Of a stretch of DNA of 23,511 nucleotides, positions 15,273-21,490 are shown piece after piece (position 1 is the first letter of the stretch; each line of letters begins with the position of its first letter). A program made the position numbers and the translations under genes. The DNA is from Microcaldota archaeon (GTDB taxonomy: Archaea > Micrarchaeota > Micrarchaeia > Burarchaeales > Fermentimicrarchaeaceae). Location of the stretch: NCBI GenBank assembly GCA_026396455.1, contig JAPLWT010000017.1:1-23511 (forward strand). Reading direction: 5' to 3'. Below the pieces are notes generated by a model, which did no database searches, was not told where the DNA came from, and saw only the letters and a program-made list of their open reading frames with translations.

Positions 15273-15452
15273 ATGGCAGTAAATGTTGACAAGGAAGTAT
15301 GCATAGGCTGCGGCGCATGCGTCTCCCTGTGCCCAGAGGTTTTCAGGATTGGAAGCGACGGAAAGTCGGAAGCGTTCAACCCGAAAGGTTGCAAGAAATG
15401 CGACTGCAAGGCAGCTGCTGACAACTGCCCGGTTCATGCTATAAGCTTATAG
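15273..15452 (+). CDS. Small [4Fe-4S] ferredoxin
   Basis: A 59-residue electron carrier with eight cysteines: C10, C13, C16, C20, C40, C43, C45 and C52. CIGCGACVSLCP and the C-terminal DNCPVHAIS give one classic [4Fe-4S] cluster, as in thermococcal-type ferredoxins. The KGCKKCDC group is unusual and might hold a second cluster or form a disulfide. GGAGGGAT lies 3 bases before the ATG. The palindrome at 15236-15252 overlaps its TATA region. Thi4 follows 25 bases after the stop. Divergence from iscS suggests service to Fe-S assembly, as for Isc ferredoxins, but this is inference. Confidence 0.9.
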   Translation: MAVNVDKEVCIGCGACVSLCPEVFRIGSDGKSEAFNPKGCKKCDCKAAADNCPVHAISL

Positions 15453-15477
15453 AGTCTGCTCACTTGGAGGTGGGTCT

Positions 15478-16302
15478 ATGATGAAAGAGGTAGATGAATC
15501 CACAATTACGAGAGCTATTGTTGGAGAATTCATGAAGAAATTCCTGGAGTATGTTGAGTCTGATGTGATAGTGGTTGGCTCGGGCCCTGCGGGGATAACC
15601 GCTGCAAGGTACCTGGCACAAGCCGGTTTGAAAACCCTGATTCTGGAGAGGAACATAATGATGGGAGGAGGGATGTGGCAGGGTGGGATGCTGTTCCCGA
15701 AGATGGTCGTGGAAGCTCCAGCCCACAAGCTGGTTGAGGAAGTTGGGTTTAAGATGGACGAATATGAGAAGGGGGTTTATGTCTGCGATTCACCCCACCT
15801 CTCTCTTAAGTTGCTTGTTGCAGCTCTGGATGCCGGGGCAGCAGTCTTCAATTCATTGGAAGTGAAGGATGTAATCTACAGGAAGAATGGGATACATGGA
15901 GTTGTTGTGAACTGGCATGCAGCGAGCATGCTTCCCGAGTTCATACGCTGCGTTGATCCACTGGCTCTTAAATCTAAAGTCGTCATAGATGCAACGGGCC
16001 ACCAGGCAGAAGTCGCTAGAATTGCGAGGGAGAAGCTCAACCTGCAGATTCCATTCCCCAAGGAGGGCTCGATGTGGGCCGTGGAAGCTGAGAAGGCTAC
16101 GATTAGGAATACAAGAGAAGTCTACCCTGGTTTGATTGTCTGCGGTATGGCGTCCAATTCAATTGGTGGCTTGCCCAGGATGGGCCCTCTCTACGGAGCA
16201 ATGCTCATAAGCGGAGTGAAGGCTGCCAAGCTCACTCTAGAGAAGTTCAATAAAAAAATAAAAGTCGATAAGGAGATAGAGCAGGCTATAAGCGAGGTCT
16301 AG
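15478..16302 (+). CDS. thi4: Thiazole synthase Thi4 (thiamine biosynthesis), Cys-type
   Basis: A 274-residue enzyme that makes the thiazole part of thiamine from NAD, glycine and a sulfur source. It has the dinucleotide-binding motif GSGPAG (34-39), ILERNIMMGGGMWQGGMLFP, and the C-terminal GMASNSIGGLPRMGPLYGAML. At the position where methanogen enzymes carry histidine and yeast a sacrificial cysteine, the sequence is RCVDPLAL (Cys158). It may therefore donate its own sulfur. Start at ATG 15478 after GGAGGTG; a second ATG at 15481 is possible. It follows ferredoxin and ends convergently with the next gene, the two stops sharing CTAG at 16299-16302. Confidence 0.94.
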   Translation: MMKEVDESTITRAIVGEFMKKFLEYVESDVIVVGSGPAGITAARYLAQAGLKTLILERNIMMGGGMWQGGMLFPKMVVEAPAHKLVEEVGFKMDEYEKGVYVCDSPHLSLKLLVAALDAGAAVFNSLEVKDVIYRKNGIHGVVVNWHAASMLPEFIRCVDPLALKSKVVIDATGHQAEVARIAREKLNLQIPFPKEGSMWAVEAEKATIRNTREVYPGLIVCGMASNSIGGLPRMGPLYGAMLISGVKAAKLTLEKFNKKIKVDKEIEQAISEV

Positions 16303-17864
16303 CCGCAACCGCCACTGGGGGCAGTAGTAGTCCCACTCAATGTCGTATTGCATCCACTCATTGCTGGGTTGTAGGCGCAAACCACCTGCTTCATCTGCTC
16401 AGCTGATACCGAATTGAAGAGAGTGTTGTTGTTGAGAAGCAGGGTTGGCGAGGAGTATATTCCCAGAGTGTTTGAGAGTGCTATATTGCTCTTTAGGAGT
16501 GTGTTTCCCTCATTTCCTGTAGAGCATGCTCCTATCTTAGCTGCGTCTATGCCATTCTTGCTGCTGCAGTTCTGCCATATGTCTCCGGAATGCGTGTAAT
16601 CTGCGGCTATGCACACTGTGTAATTCATTATCTTGCTTGGGTAATACTTCATTATGCAGACCTGCCTCAAGTCCTCGGCAACCTCATCCGCCCCGTGAAG
16701 GCTTGAGAAAGTTCCATTTCCGAGGTCAGTGGCAATGAAGTACAAACCACCAAACTTCAAATCAGGAACTGCATCAGTAAGCTCCTTCACAGCCTCTTCT
16801 GCCATCGTTCCGTACGGGCAATGGCTCATGACGAAGAGTTGCAGTGTTCCGCTCTGCTCGACCATGTTCAGAAGTTTCACTGGCTGCACCAGCAGCATAT
16901 ATGTCGAGCCTGACTTTTGCAGGTATCTGGACAAGCTGCTGTAGCTTGAGTCCTGCTCAATTGACGAGCTGAAAACGTACAATGGCAATCCGCTTGCGTT
17001 ATACTGCTGCAGCAATGCTTTTCCTTCATCGCTGGAATAGTTTACCGTCGTTATTGTCAAGTTGGAAATCATGCCGCTGAGGGTAGTCTCGATACCGCTT
17101 GCATCGCAGAGGATGCAAGTGTCGTCATTCACAATTGTGAGCTTGACATTGACTGCCAGTGGAAGGTTCTTGCAAACATCGCTGCCGGTCACGATACCGC
17201 ATATGGCCCTGGTCATTGTCACATTGTCCCTGCCCCCAGTATACGACTTGTTATTCAGGTATATTGTCGGAGAGGAATCAATCTGAAGAGCCTGGGTCCT
17301 CTTTATGTTCTCTCTGAGCAATCCGCTGCCCTCGGCCCCTGTGCTGCACTGCCTTATTGTGTTTGTGTCCATCTGGCTGCTAGAAGCGCAGCCCTCCCAG
17401 ACACTTCCGACATTGGCGTAGTCATTGTTAACGCATGTCAGATAATCAAGGAATTTGGCGGGGTAATACTTCATTATGCAGACCTGCCTCAAGTCCTCGG
17501 CAACCTCATTTGCACCGTGAAGGCTTGAGAAGCTGCCGTTCCCGAGGTCGGTGGCAATGAAGTGCAGGCTTAGGTTAACATCCCCTTTGAATTCGTCAAT
17601 CACTTTCTTCACACTGCTCTCAGCCTGGACTCCGTACGGGCACTGGCTCATGACGAAGAGCTCAATGCTCAACTTAGCCGTCGAAGTTGCATTCATGCCT
17701 GTCTGGTTGTTGCCTCCGCTGGGTGGTTGCTGCGGAGTCTCAGACTTTGCAGCTATATACGCCACCAGAAGGATGATAATCAAAGCCATGCCTACCTTCA
17801 AAGGGTCTTTGAAAAAATTACTGGAATGCTTTTTCTCAGTAACGTGTTTATGCTCATGTTCCAT
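16299..17864 (-). CDS. Membrane-anchored protein with three thioredoxin-like domains (two DsbA-like repeats)
   Basis: A 521-residue protein with an N-terminal charged stretch, one membrane helix (VGMALIIILLVAYIAA, about 24-39), then an external part. Domains 1 (about 64-232) and 3 (about 340-507) are homologous DsbA/GILT-like units, each with FVMSxCPYG and IATDLGNGxFSSLHGAxEVAEDLRQVCIMKYYP. Each keeps one active-site cysteine (CPYG, not CxxC). The middle domain (about 237-332) has DDTCILCDAS, a true CxxC. There are many N-x-S/T sequons. The second ATG (17864) has the better spacing from GAGGTGAG. It is co-transcribed after the DUF2085 gene. A role in extracytoplasmic disulfide chemistry is likely. 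Confidence 0.87.
   Translation of the reverse strand: MEHEHKHVTEKKHSSNFFKDPLKVGMALIIILLVAYIAAKSETPQQPPSGGNNQTGMNATSTAKLSIELFVMSQCPYGVQAESSVKKVIDEFKGDVNLSLHFIATDLGNGSFSSLHGANEVAEDLRQVCIMKYYPAKFLDYLTCVNNDYANVGSVWEGCASSSQMDTNTIRQCSTGAEGSGLLRENIKRTQALQIDSSPTIYLNNKSYTGGRDNVTMTRAICGIVTGSDVCKNLPLAVNVKLTIVNDDTCILCDASGIETTLSGMISNLTITTVNYSSDEGKALLQQYNASGLPLYVFSSSIEQDSSYSSLSRYLQKSGSTYMLLVQPVKLLNMVEQSGTLQLFVMSHCPYGTMAEEAVKELTDAVPDLKFGGLYFIATDLGNGTFSSLHGADEVAEDLRQVCIMKYYPSKIMNYTVCIAADYTHSGDIWQNCSSKNGIDAAKIGACSTGNEGNTLLKSNIALSNTLGIYSSPTLLLNNNTLFNSVSAEQMKQVVCAYNPAMSGCNTTLSGTTTAPSGGCG
16639..16741 (-). repeat. 103-bp near-identical internal repeat, domain 3 copy
   Basis: It matches 17461-17563 at about 94 of 103 positions, with the first 49 bases identical. 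It encodes the central block of the second DsbA-like domain. Identity at the DNA level is far above that of the surrounding domain, suggesting gene conversion. Confidence 0.8.
17461..17563 (-). repeat. 103-bp near-identical internal repeat, domain 1 copy
   Basis: Partner of 16639-16741. It encodes the same block in the first DsbA-like domain, in the same orientation 822 bases away. Confidence 0.8.
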
Positions 17865-17874
17865 CATTCTCACC

Positions 17875-18750
17875 TCAATGCCTAAATTTTCCTATAAGTT
17901 CGCCGCTCATAGCATCGTAAAAGTAATTCTCACCGCTTCCGGATGCGAAAACGTACCTGCCATCATTCTTGCTAGCATTTGAGACAACTGCAACCCACAC
18001 TCCATAGGGATGCCCGCTGTCACCGATTTTCACTGCATCGCCCAGCACGGTATCATCGTATCCGCTCAGATACGGATCTTTTGGTATGCTTGAGCTGAAA
18101 GCCCTTGGGGCGATGTAGTATACTCTTATGTCCATTACATTATTTATTGTTTTTGTTTTATATACGATTTCCGATTTTGTTTGGTAAGCGCTTCCAATGT
18201 ATACTGAAGCAGCGAGAATAGCTAGGAGAAGCGGCAGAAATACCCATGTCCACCGCAATGCCCTTCTGCTCAACCTGGGCTCTCCTATGAATACATTTAT
18301 TGCATAGTATGAAATGAAGAAGCCGGAAATCAGCCCGGTTGCGAATCTGATGGGGTTCGTGCTTTCCCAAAAATCAAGGAGCTGCATCATGCCATCAGCA
18401 CCGATGGGGATTACGCTCAGAATTGCAAGCGCACCAGACTTCAGTATGCGCGGCAGTTTGGAGCTTCTGAATGAGAGCAGGCAGGCAAAGAACACCCCGA
18501 AAAAGAGTCCTGCATCCCGCGAGCATATCGGCATGTACTGACCGAAAAGCTCAAAGCTCCTCTCAGGGAGCTGGTGGCACATCAGGACATTGAAGAGATA
18601 GCTTACGGCGCCCAAGCCCAGTACAACTCGGTTGTCGGACTGGATGAACAAGGGGGAGAGAAGGGTAAGCAGGAGGTATAAGGAAACAAGCAGAAAAGAG
18701 AGGTAAAAGATGAGCTCAAGAATCCCATTGCCGTCCTTTTTGCGCTTCAG
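17875..18750 (-). CDS. DUF2085 membrane protein; probable CTG start
   Basis: A 291-residue polytopic protein. The DUF2085 signature is clear: MCHQLPERSFELFGQYMPICSRDAGLFFG (about residues 57-85). Several membrane helices follow, then a C-terminal external domain of about 100 residues (from KSEIVYKTKTINN) that is not recognised. The first usual start codon in frame (TTG 18651) falls in mid-helix and has no ribosome-binding site. Upstream the frame continues through a basic start (KRKKDGNG) and a first helix (LELIFYLSFLLVSLYLLLTLL) to CTG at 18750, 3 bases after a perfect GAGGTGAT and just after an in-frame TGA. It lies directly upstream of the thioredoxin-repeat gene; a shared role at the membrane is likely. 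Confidence 0.82.
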   Translation of the reverse strand: MKRKKDGNGILELIFYLSFLLVSLYLLLTLLSPLFIQSDNRVVLGLGAVSYLFNVLMCHQLPERSFELFGQYMPICSRDAGLFFGVFFACLLSFRSSKLPRILKSGALAILSVIPIGADGMMQLLDFWESTNPIRFATGLISGFFISYYAINVFIGEPRLSRRALRWTWVFLPLLLAILAASVYIGSAYQTKSEIVYKTKTINNVMDIRVYYIAPRAFSSSIPKDPYLSGYDDTVLGDAVKIGDSGHPYGVWVAVVSNASKNDGRYVFASGSGENYFYDAMSGELIGKFRH

Positions 18751-18761
18751 TTTATCACCTC
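18748..18761 (-). promoter_or_regulatory. Ribosome-binding site deciding the CTG start of the DUF2085 gene
   Basis: On the minus strand GAGGTGAT (18761-18754), AAA, then CTG (18750-18748). The layout is the same as GGGGTGAT-CCC-ATG of the KaiC-like gene. A TATA-like TTTATAAATA lies at about 18801-18810. Confidence 0.65.
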
Positions 18762-18800
18762 AAAGTCGCAAGGAAGTTGGAAAGTTACCCCCCTTCGACG

Positions 18801-18810
18801 TATTTATAAA
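18801..18810 (-). promoter_or_regulatory. TATA box of the DUF2085 operon
   Basis: TTTATAAATA on the minus strand lies about 50-60 bases before the proposed CTG start. A start of transcription about 26 bases downstream leaves a leader of about 25-30 bases that includes the ribosome-binding site. Confidence 0.5.
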
Positions 18811-18829
18811 CCACTCCATGCCTGATTTT

Positions 18830-18894
18830 AACGAACTCTCGGAGCGGATGTTATCCAGTTTTCCGAGAGTTGAGTCCCTGTAAACGGACTCGTT
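18830..18894 (-). other. Compact three-way-junction RNA/DNA structure
   Basis: Three sets of complementary arms nest here: outer AACGA/TCGTT (18830-18834 with 18890-18894), a perfect 10-bp stem AACTCTCGGA/TCCGAGAGTT (18834-18843 with 18862-18871) enclosing an inner GGAT/ATCC hairpin, and GAGTCC/GGACTC (18872-18877 with 18886-18891). Outer and third stems overlap slightly at their ends. It lies in the 224-base gap after the HTH gene and upstream of the DUF2085 promoter. No protein-coding reading is convincing. It could be a small RNA, a 3'-end structure or a protein-binding site. Confidence 0.45.
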
Positions 18895-18974
18895 TGTTCC
18901 GATGACGTTGGTGATTTGCGTTCGGTGAACCATTGTCATCAACTTCAGGAATGCCACTAGTAATGGGTGGTAGT

Positions 18975-19349
18975 TTACCTGCACACATCGCATTTGCATT
19001 CCTCTGTGTTCTTCATATCAAAATGCAGCTTGCATAGCTTTCCTTCCTTCCTCAGCGTGCCGCATACGAAGCAGAATTCGTATATGGACCCGGTTGGTTG
19101 TATCTTTCCTTCTGCAATTTTCTTTGCGATTCTCTTTGCTGCGTTTTTAATTTCACTGCTCTCAGAAAACTTCTTCGCCCTCTCATCCAGTTTGCCTCCC
19201 ATGTACTTGCTCACAGCAGCCTGCGTTACGTTCAGCTTACACGAAACTTCCACCTGAGTCCAGCCGTATTTCTCCATGAGCTCCTTTGCTATCCTGTACC
19301 TCATTGCAGGCAGGTAATAGCGCACTATCACTTCGCAAGGCATCATCAT
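18975..19349 (-). CDS. HTH (XRE-like) regulator with Cys-rich C-terminus
   Basis: A 124-residue protein. Residues about 18-55 form a helix-turn-helix (YGWTQVEVSCKLNVTQAAVSKYMGGK). The C-terminus is rich in cysteine: C93, C96, C106, C118, C120 and C123 in FCFVCG...KLCKLHF...ECKCDVC. This could bind zinc or an Fe-S cluster. It resembles the archaeal 'predicted transcriptional regulator' group COG2522. Its ATG overlaps the thiI stop (ATGA), so it is co-transcribed and translationally coupled. Together with the palindromes upstream of thiI and between iscS and ferredoxin, it is the best candidate for their regulator; this is inference. Confidence 0.83.
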   Translation of the reverse strand: MMMPCEVIVRYYLPAMRYRIAKELMEKYGWTQVEVSCKLNVTQAAVSKYMGGKLDERAKKFSESSEIKNAAKRIAKKIAEGKIQPTGSIYEFCFVCGTLRKEGKLCKLHFDMKNTEECKCDVCR

Positions 19350-19972
19350 AGGTTCACCTTCCTGGAATTTTCAACTGCCCAATCCGCAAGAGCATCAACA
19401 TCGATGTTCCGTTCAGCCTCAAAAACATCCTCCAAATCCGCCTTGGTTGAGGGACCTTCTGGAACGGCTTTGCAGTGCTCTCCCCCTCTTGAGGATATGT
19501 TGAAAGTGCCGATTTCCCGGGCAATTTTCTCTATTTCTTCCTTGTTGAGAGCCAGCAGAGGCCTTACCACGGGCAGGTTTGAGGCTTGTGATACCACGCC
19601 CAGATTCTTAAGAGTTTGGCTTGCCTTGCTTCCCAGCGTCTCGCCAGTTACAACTGCCTTTCCTCCCTCTTTTTCAGCAAGCCTGCATGCGACTCTCAGC
19701 ATCATCCTCTTGCAGAGTATGCAGGTGAGCTTCCGGGGGCATTCTGAAACGAATTCCTGCATGCTTTTGTAGTGAGGAGCAATCACGTAATGAAACTCCC
19801 CCTTTCTGTTTTTCTTCAACGCTCCCATTATTTCACCAGCTTTCCTGACGCTCTCCTGCGAGAATGAGCCGTTGTCCATCACAAGCGGAGTGACTCTGAA
19901 ATTGCACCTCATGGCGAGGTATGCCGCAACCGGCGAGTCAATCCCACCCGAAACAAGTGCAACGCATTTCAT
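19346..19972 (-). CDS. thiI: ThiI-type sulfurtransferase, PP-loop domain only
   Basis: A 208-residue adenylating sulfurtransferase. SGGIDS (8-13) is the PP-loop. SECPRKLTCILCKRMMLRVA gives the C-x2-C-x-R motif (C84, C87) that in archaeal ThiI binds an Fe-S cluster, and TGETLGSKASQTLKNL is a family block. The usual N-terminal ferredoxin-like and THUMP domains of ThiI are absent, and there is no rhodanese domain. The role is 4-thiouridine formation in tRNA or a related sulfur transfer, with IscS as likely donor. No ribosome-binding site is seen; a TATA-like TTATATTTATAA about 31 bases upstream suggests a leaderless mRNA. The HTH gene follows with a 4-base overlap. Confidence 0.85.
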   Translation of the reverse strand: MKCVALVSGGIDSPVAAYLAMRCNFRVTPLVMDNGSFSQESVRKAGEIMGALKKNRKGEFHYVIAPHYKSMQEFVSECPRKLTCILCKRMMLRVACRLAEKEGGKAVVTGETLGSKASQTLKNLGVVSQASNLPVVRPLLALNKEEIEKIAREIGTFNISSRGGEHCKAVPEGPSTKADLEDVFEAERNIDVDALADWAVENSRKVNL

Positions 19973-19991
19973 AGGCTTATTTTGAGCAAGC

Positions 19992-20015
19992 AGTTATAAA
20001 TATAACTTAGTTATA
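19992..20015. promoter_or_regulatory. Triple half-site operator candidate upstream of thiI
   Basis: AGTTATA-AA-TATAACT-T-AGTTATA has three 7-base half-sites in alternating orientation. The right-hand palindrome TATAACT-T-AGTTATA (20001-20015) matches the one at 15236-15252. It overlaps the probable TATA box of thiI (minus strand) and lies about 75 bases before ahcY. Confidence 0.55.
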
Positions 20016-20088
20016 ACCGAAGCATGGCATTCCGCACCAGCGCTAGTTTTTAGAAGGGAATGCATAAACATAAGTGGGAGGGGTAAAC

Positions 20089-21372
20089 ATGAGCAAGGTG
20101 AAGGATTCTAAACTGTCCAAGGAAGGATTGGAGGAGCTTGAATGGGCCAGAGAGAACATGCCAATGCTCGCCAGGATAGGAGAGCGGTTTGAGAAGGAGA
20201 GGCCCTTCAAAGGAATGTCAATCGGGGTATGCCTGCACCTGGAGAAGAAGACAGGGATACTGCTTGAGACCCTGATGAGAGGCGGAGCCAAGGTATCCGC
20301 ATCCAGCTGCAACCCGCTCACAACTGACGACAGGGTCGCTGCAGCTCTTGCTGAGGAGGGAGTTGATGTTTATGCATGGGCCGGGCAGAATGAGAAGGAG
20401 TACTACCAGAATATCAACAGGGTGCTTGATTCTGAGCCCGACTTGCTGATTGATGATGGATGCGACCAGATATTTATGGTGCACACAAAGAGGAAGGAAC
20501 TGATGGGCAAAATCAGGGGCGCATGTGAGGAAACAACAACAGGAGTCACGCGCCTCAGAGCTATGGAGAAGGCGGGAAAACTGAAGTTCCCTGTTGTCGC
20601 GGTGAATGACGCATACTCGAAATTCCTCTTTGACAATAGGTTCGGGACTGCTCAGAGCACTCTCGATGCGATAATGCGCGCAACAAACAAGCTCCTAGCC
20701 GGCAAAACCGCAGTAGTCATAGGCTTTGGCTGGTGCGGAAGGGGCATAAGCGAGAGATTGAGGGGGGTTGGGGCAAATGTGATAGTTGTTGAAACCTCCG
20801 GAAGGCTTGGGAGGGAGGAAGGGCCTGCCGGACAGCACAAAGCCCTGGAGGCACTCTACAGCGGTTTCAGGGTGATGAACCTTGAAGACGCAGCGCCAGA
20901 GGGGGACCTCTTCATAACATCAACGGGAAACATTAATATCATAACAAAGAAACATTTTGAGAAAATGAAAGATGGCGCAATGCTCGCAAATGCGGGGCAT
21001 TTCAACAACGAGATAGACATATGCGAGCTTGCAAAAATGTCCTCGAAGAGGCAGAGGGTTAAGGAGAATGTCGAACGCTTCGTGATGAAGGACGGGAGGA
21101 GGATCTACCTGCTTTCGGAAGGCAGGCTGGTCAACCTTGCAAGACCTTCAGGCCAGGGCCATCCGATAGAGATAATGGATGGAAGCTTCTCAGTCCAGGC
21201 GCTAAGCCTGGAGTTCATCTCAAAGAGCAGGCTTCCACCCAAACTTATCCCTGTACCGAGGGGGATAGATGACGAAGTTGCGGAGCTTGCGCTTTCAGTG
21301 AAGGGCATAAAACTCTCAAAGCCCACAAAGGAGCAGCAGGAATATGCCGCCTCATGGGAGGAAGGCACGTAG
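20089..21372 (+). CDS. ahcY: Adenosylhomocysteinase
   Basis: A 427-residue cytoplasmic NAD-dependent enzyme that splits S-adenosylhomocysteine (or, in some archaea, S-inosylhomocysteine) into homocysteine and the nucleoside, removing a methylation inhibitor. Family blocks are SSCNPLTTDDRVAAAL, DDGCDQ, EETTTGVTRL, AVNDAYSKFLFDNRFGTAQS and the NAD motif VVIGFGWCGRG at about 208-218, then TSTGNINI and LANAGHFNNEID. ATG at 20089 is preferred to GTG 20074 because GGAGGGGT lies 4 bases before it. A TATA box for the following tRNA overlaps its end. Confidence 0.95.
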   Translation: MSKVKDSKLSKEGLEELEWARENMPMLARIGERFEKERPFKGMSIGVCLHLEKKTGILLETLMRGGAKVSASSCNPLTTDDRVAAALAEEGVDVYAWAGQNEKEYYQNINRVLDSEPDLLIDDGCDQIFMVHTKRKELMGKIRGACEETTTGVTRLRAMEKAGKLKFPVVAVNDAYSKFLFDNRFGTAQSTLDAIMRATNKLLAGKTAVVIGFGWCGRGISERLRGVGANVIVVETSGRLGREEGPAGQHKALEALYSGFRVMNLEDAAPEGDLFITSTGNINIITKKHFEKMKDGAMLANAGHFNNEIDICELAKMSSKRQRVKENVERFVMKDGRRIYLLSEGRLVNLARPSGQGHPIEIMDGSFSVQALSLEFISKSRLPPKLIPVPRGIDDEVAELALSVKGIKLSKPTKEQQEYAASWEEGT

Positions 21373-21380
21373 TATAAATA
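21373..21380 (+). promoter_or_regulatory. TATA box of tRNA-Cys
   Basis: TATAAATA ends 26 bases before the first base of the mature tRNA and directly follows the ahcY stop codon. This is the canonical archaeal spacing. Confidence 0.7.
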
Positions 21381-21406
21381 ATAAATGAAGCAAAATATAC
21401 TTCGCT

Positions 21407-21477
21407 GCCAGGATGACAGAGTGGCCATGTGGCCGGCTGCAGACCGGCATAGAGGGGTTCGATTCCCCTTCCTGGCT
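21407..21477 (+). tRNA. tRNA-Cys (anticodon GCA)
   Basis: A full cloverleaf of 71 bases. Acceptor GCCAGGA/TCCTGGC; D-arm with a short ACA/TGT stem and GG in the loop; anticodon stem GCCGG/CCGGC with loop CTGCAGA (anticodon GCA); variable loop ATAG; T-arm AGGGG-TTCGATT-CCCCT. The base after the acceptor is T, the U73 that identifies tRNA-Cys. CCA is not encoded and there is no intron. It lies 13 bases upstream of the gene for its own synthetase. Confidence 0.96.
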
Positions 21478-21490
21478 CTAGGGTGAGTTG

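Noticed and set aside
15176..15424. Upstream extension of the iscS frame to 15424
   Set aside because: It runs antisense through the ferredoxin gene and promoter region. IscS proteins begin at the YLDHSATTP motif, which follows ATG 15175.
18830..18894. Hammerhead-type ribozyme
   Set aside because: The three-way shape suggested it, but the required CTGATGA and GAAA core sequences are absent.
18760..18999. 79-codon minus-strand open frame across the 18.75-18.97 kb gap
   Set aside because: It begins inside the HTH gene's end in another frame, has no ribosome-binding site, and its middle is the palindromic structure at 18830-18894.
19098..19772. 224-codon plus-strand open frame over the HTH and thiI genes
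   Set aside because: It is antisense to two genes with clear motifs, and its composition is that of a shadow frame.
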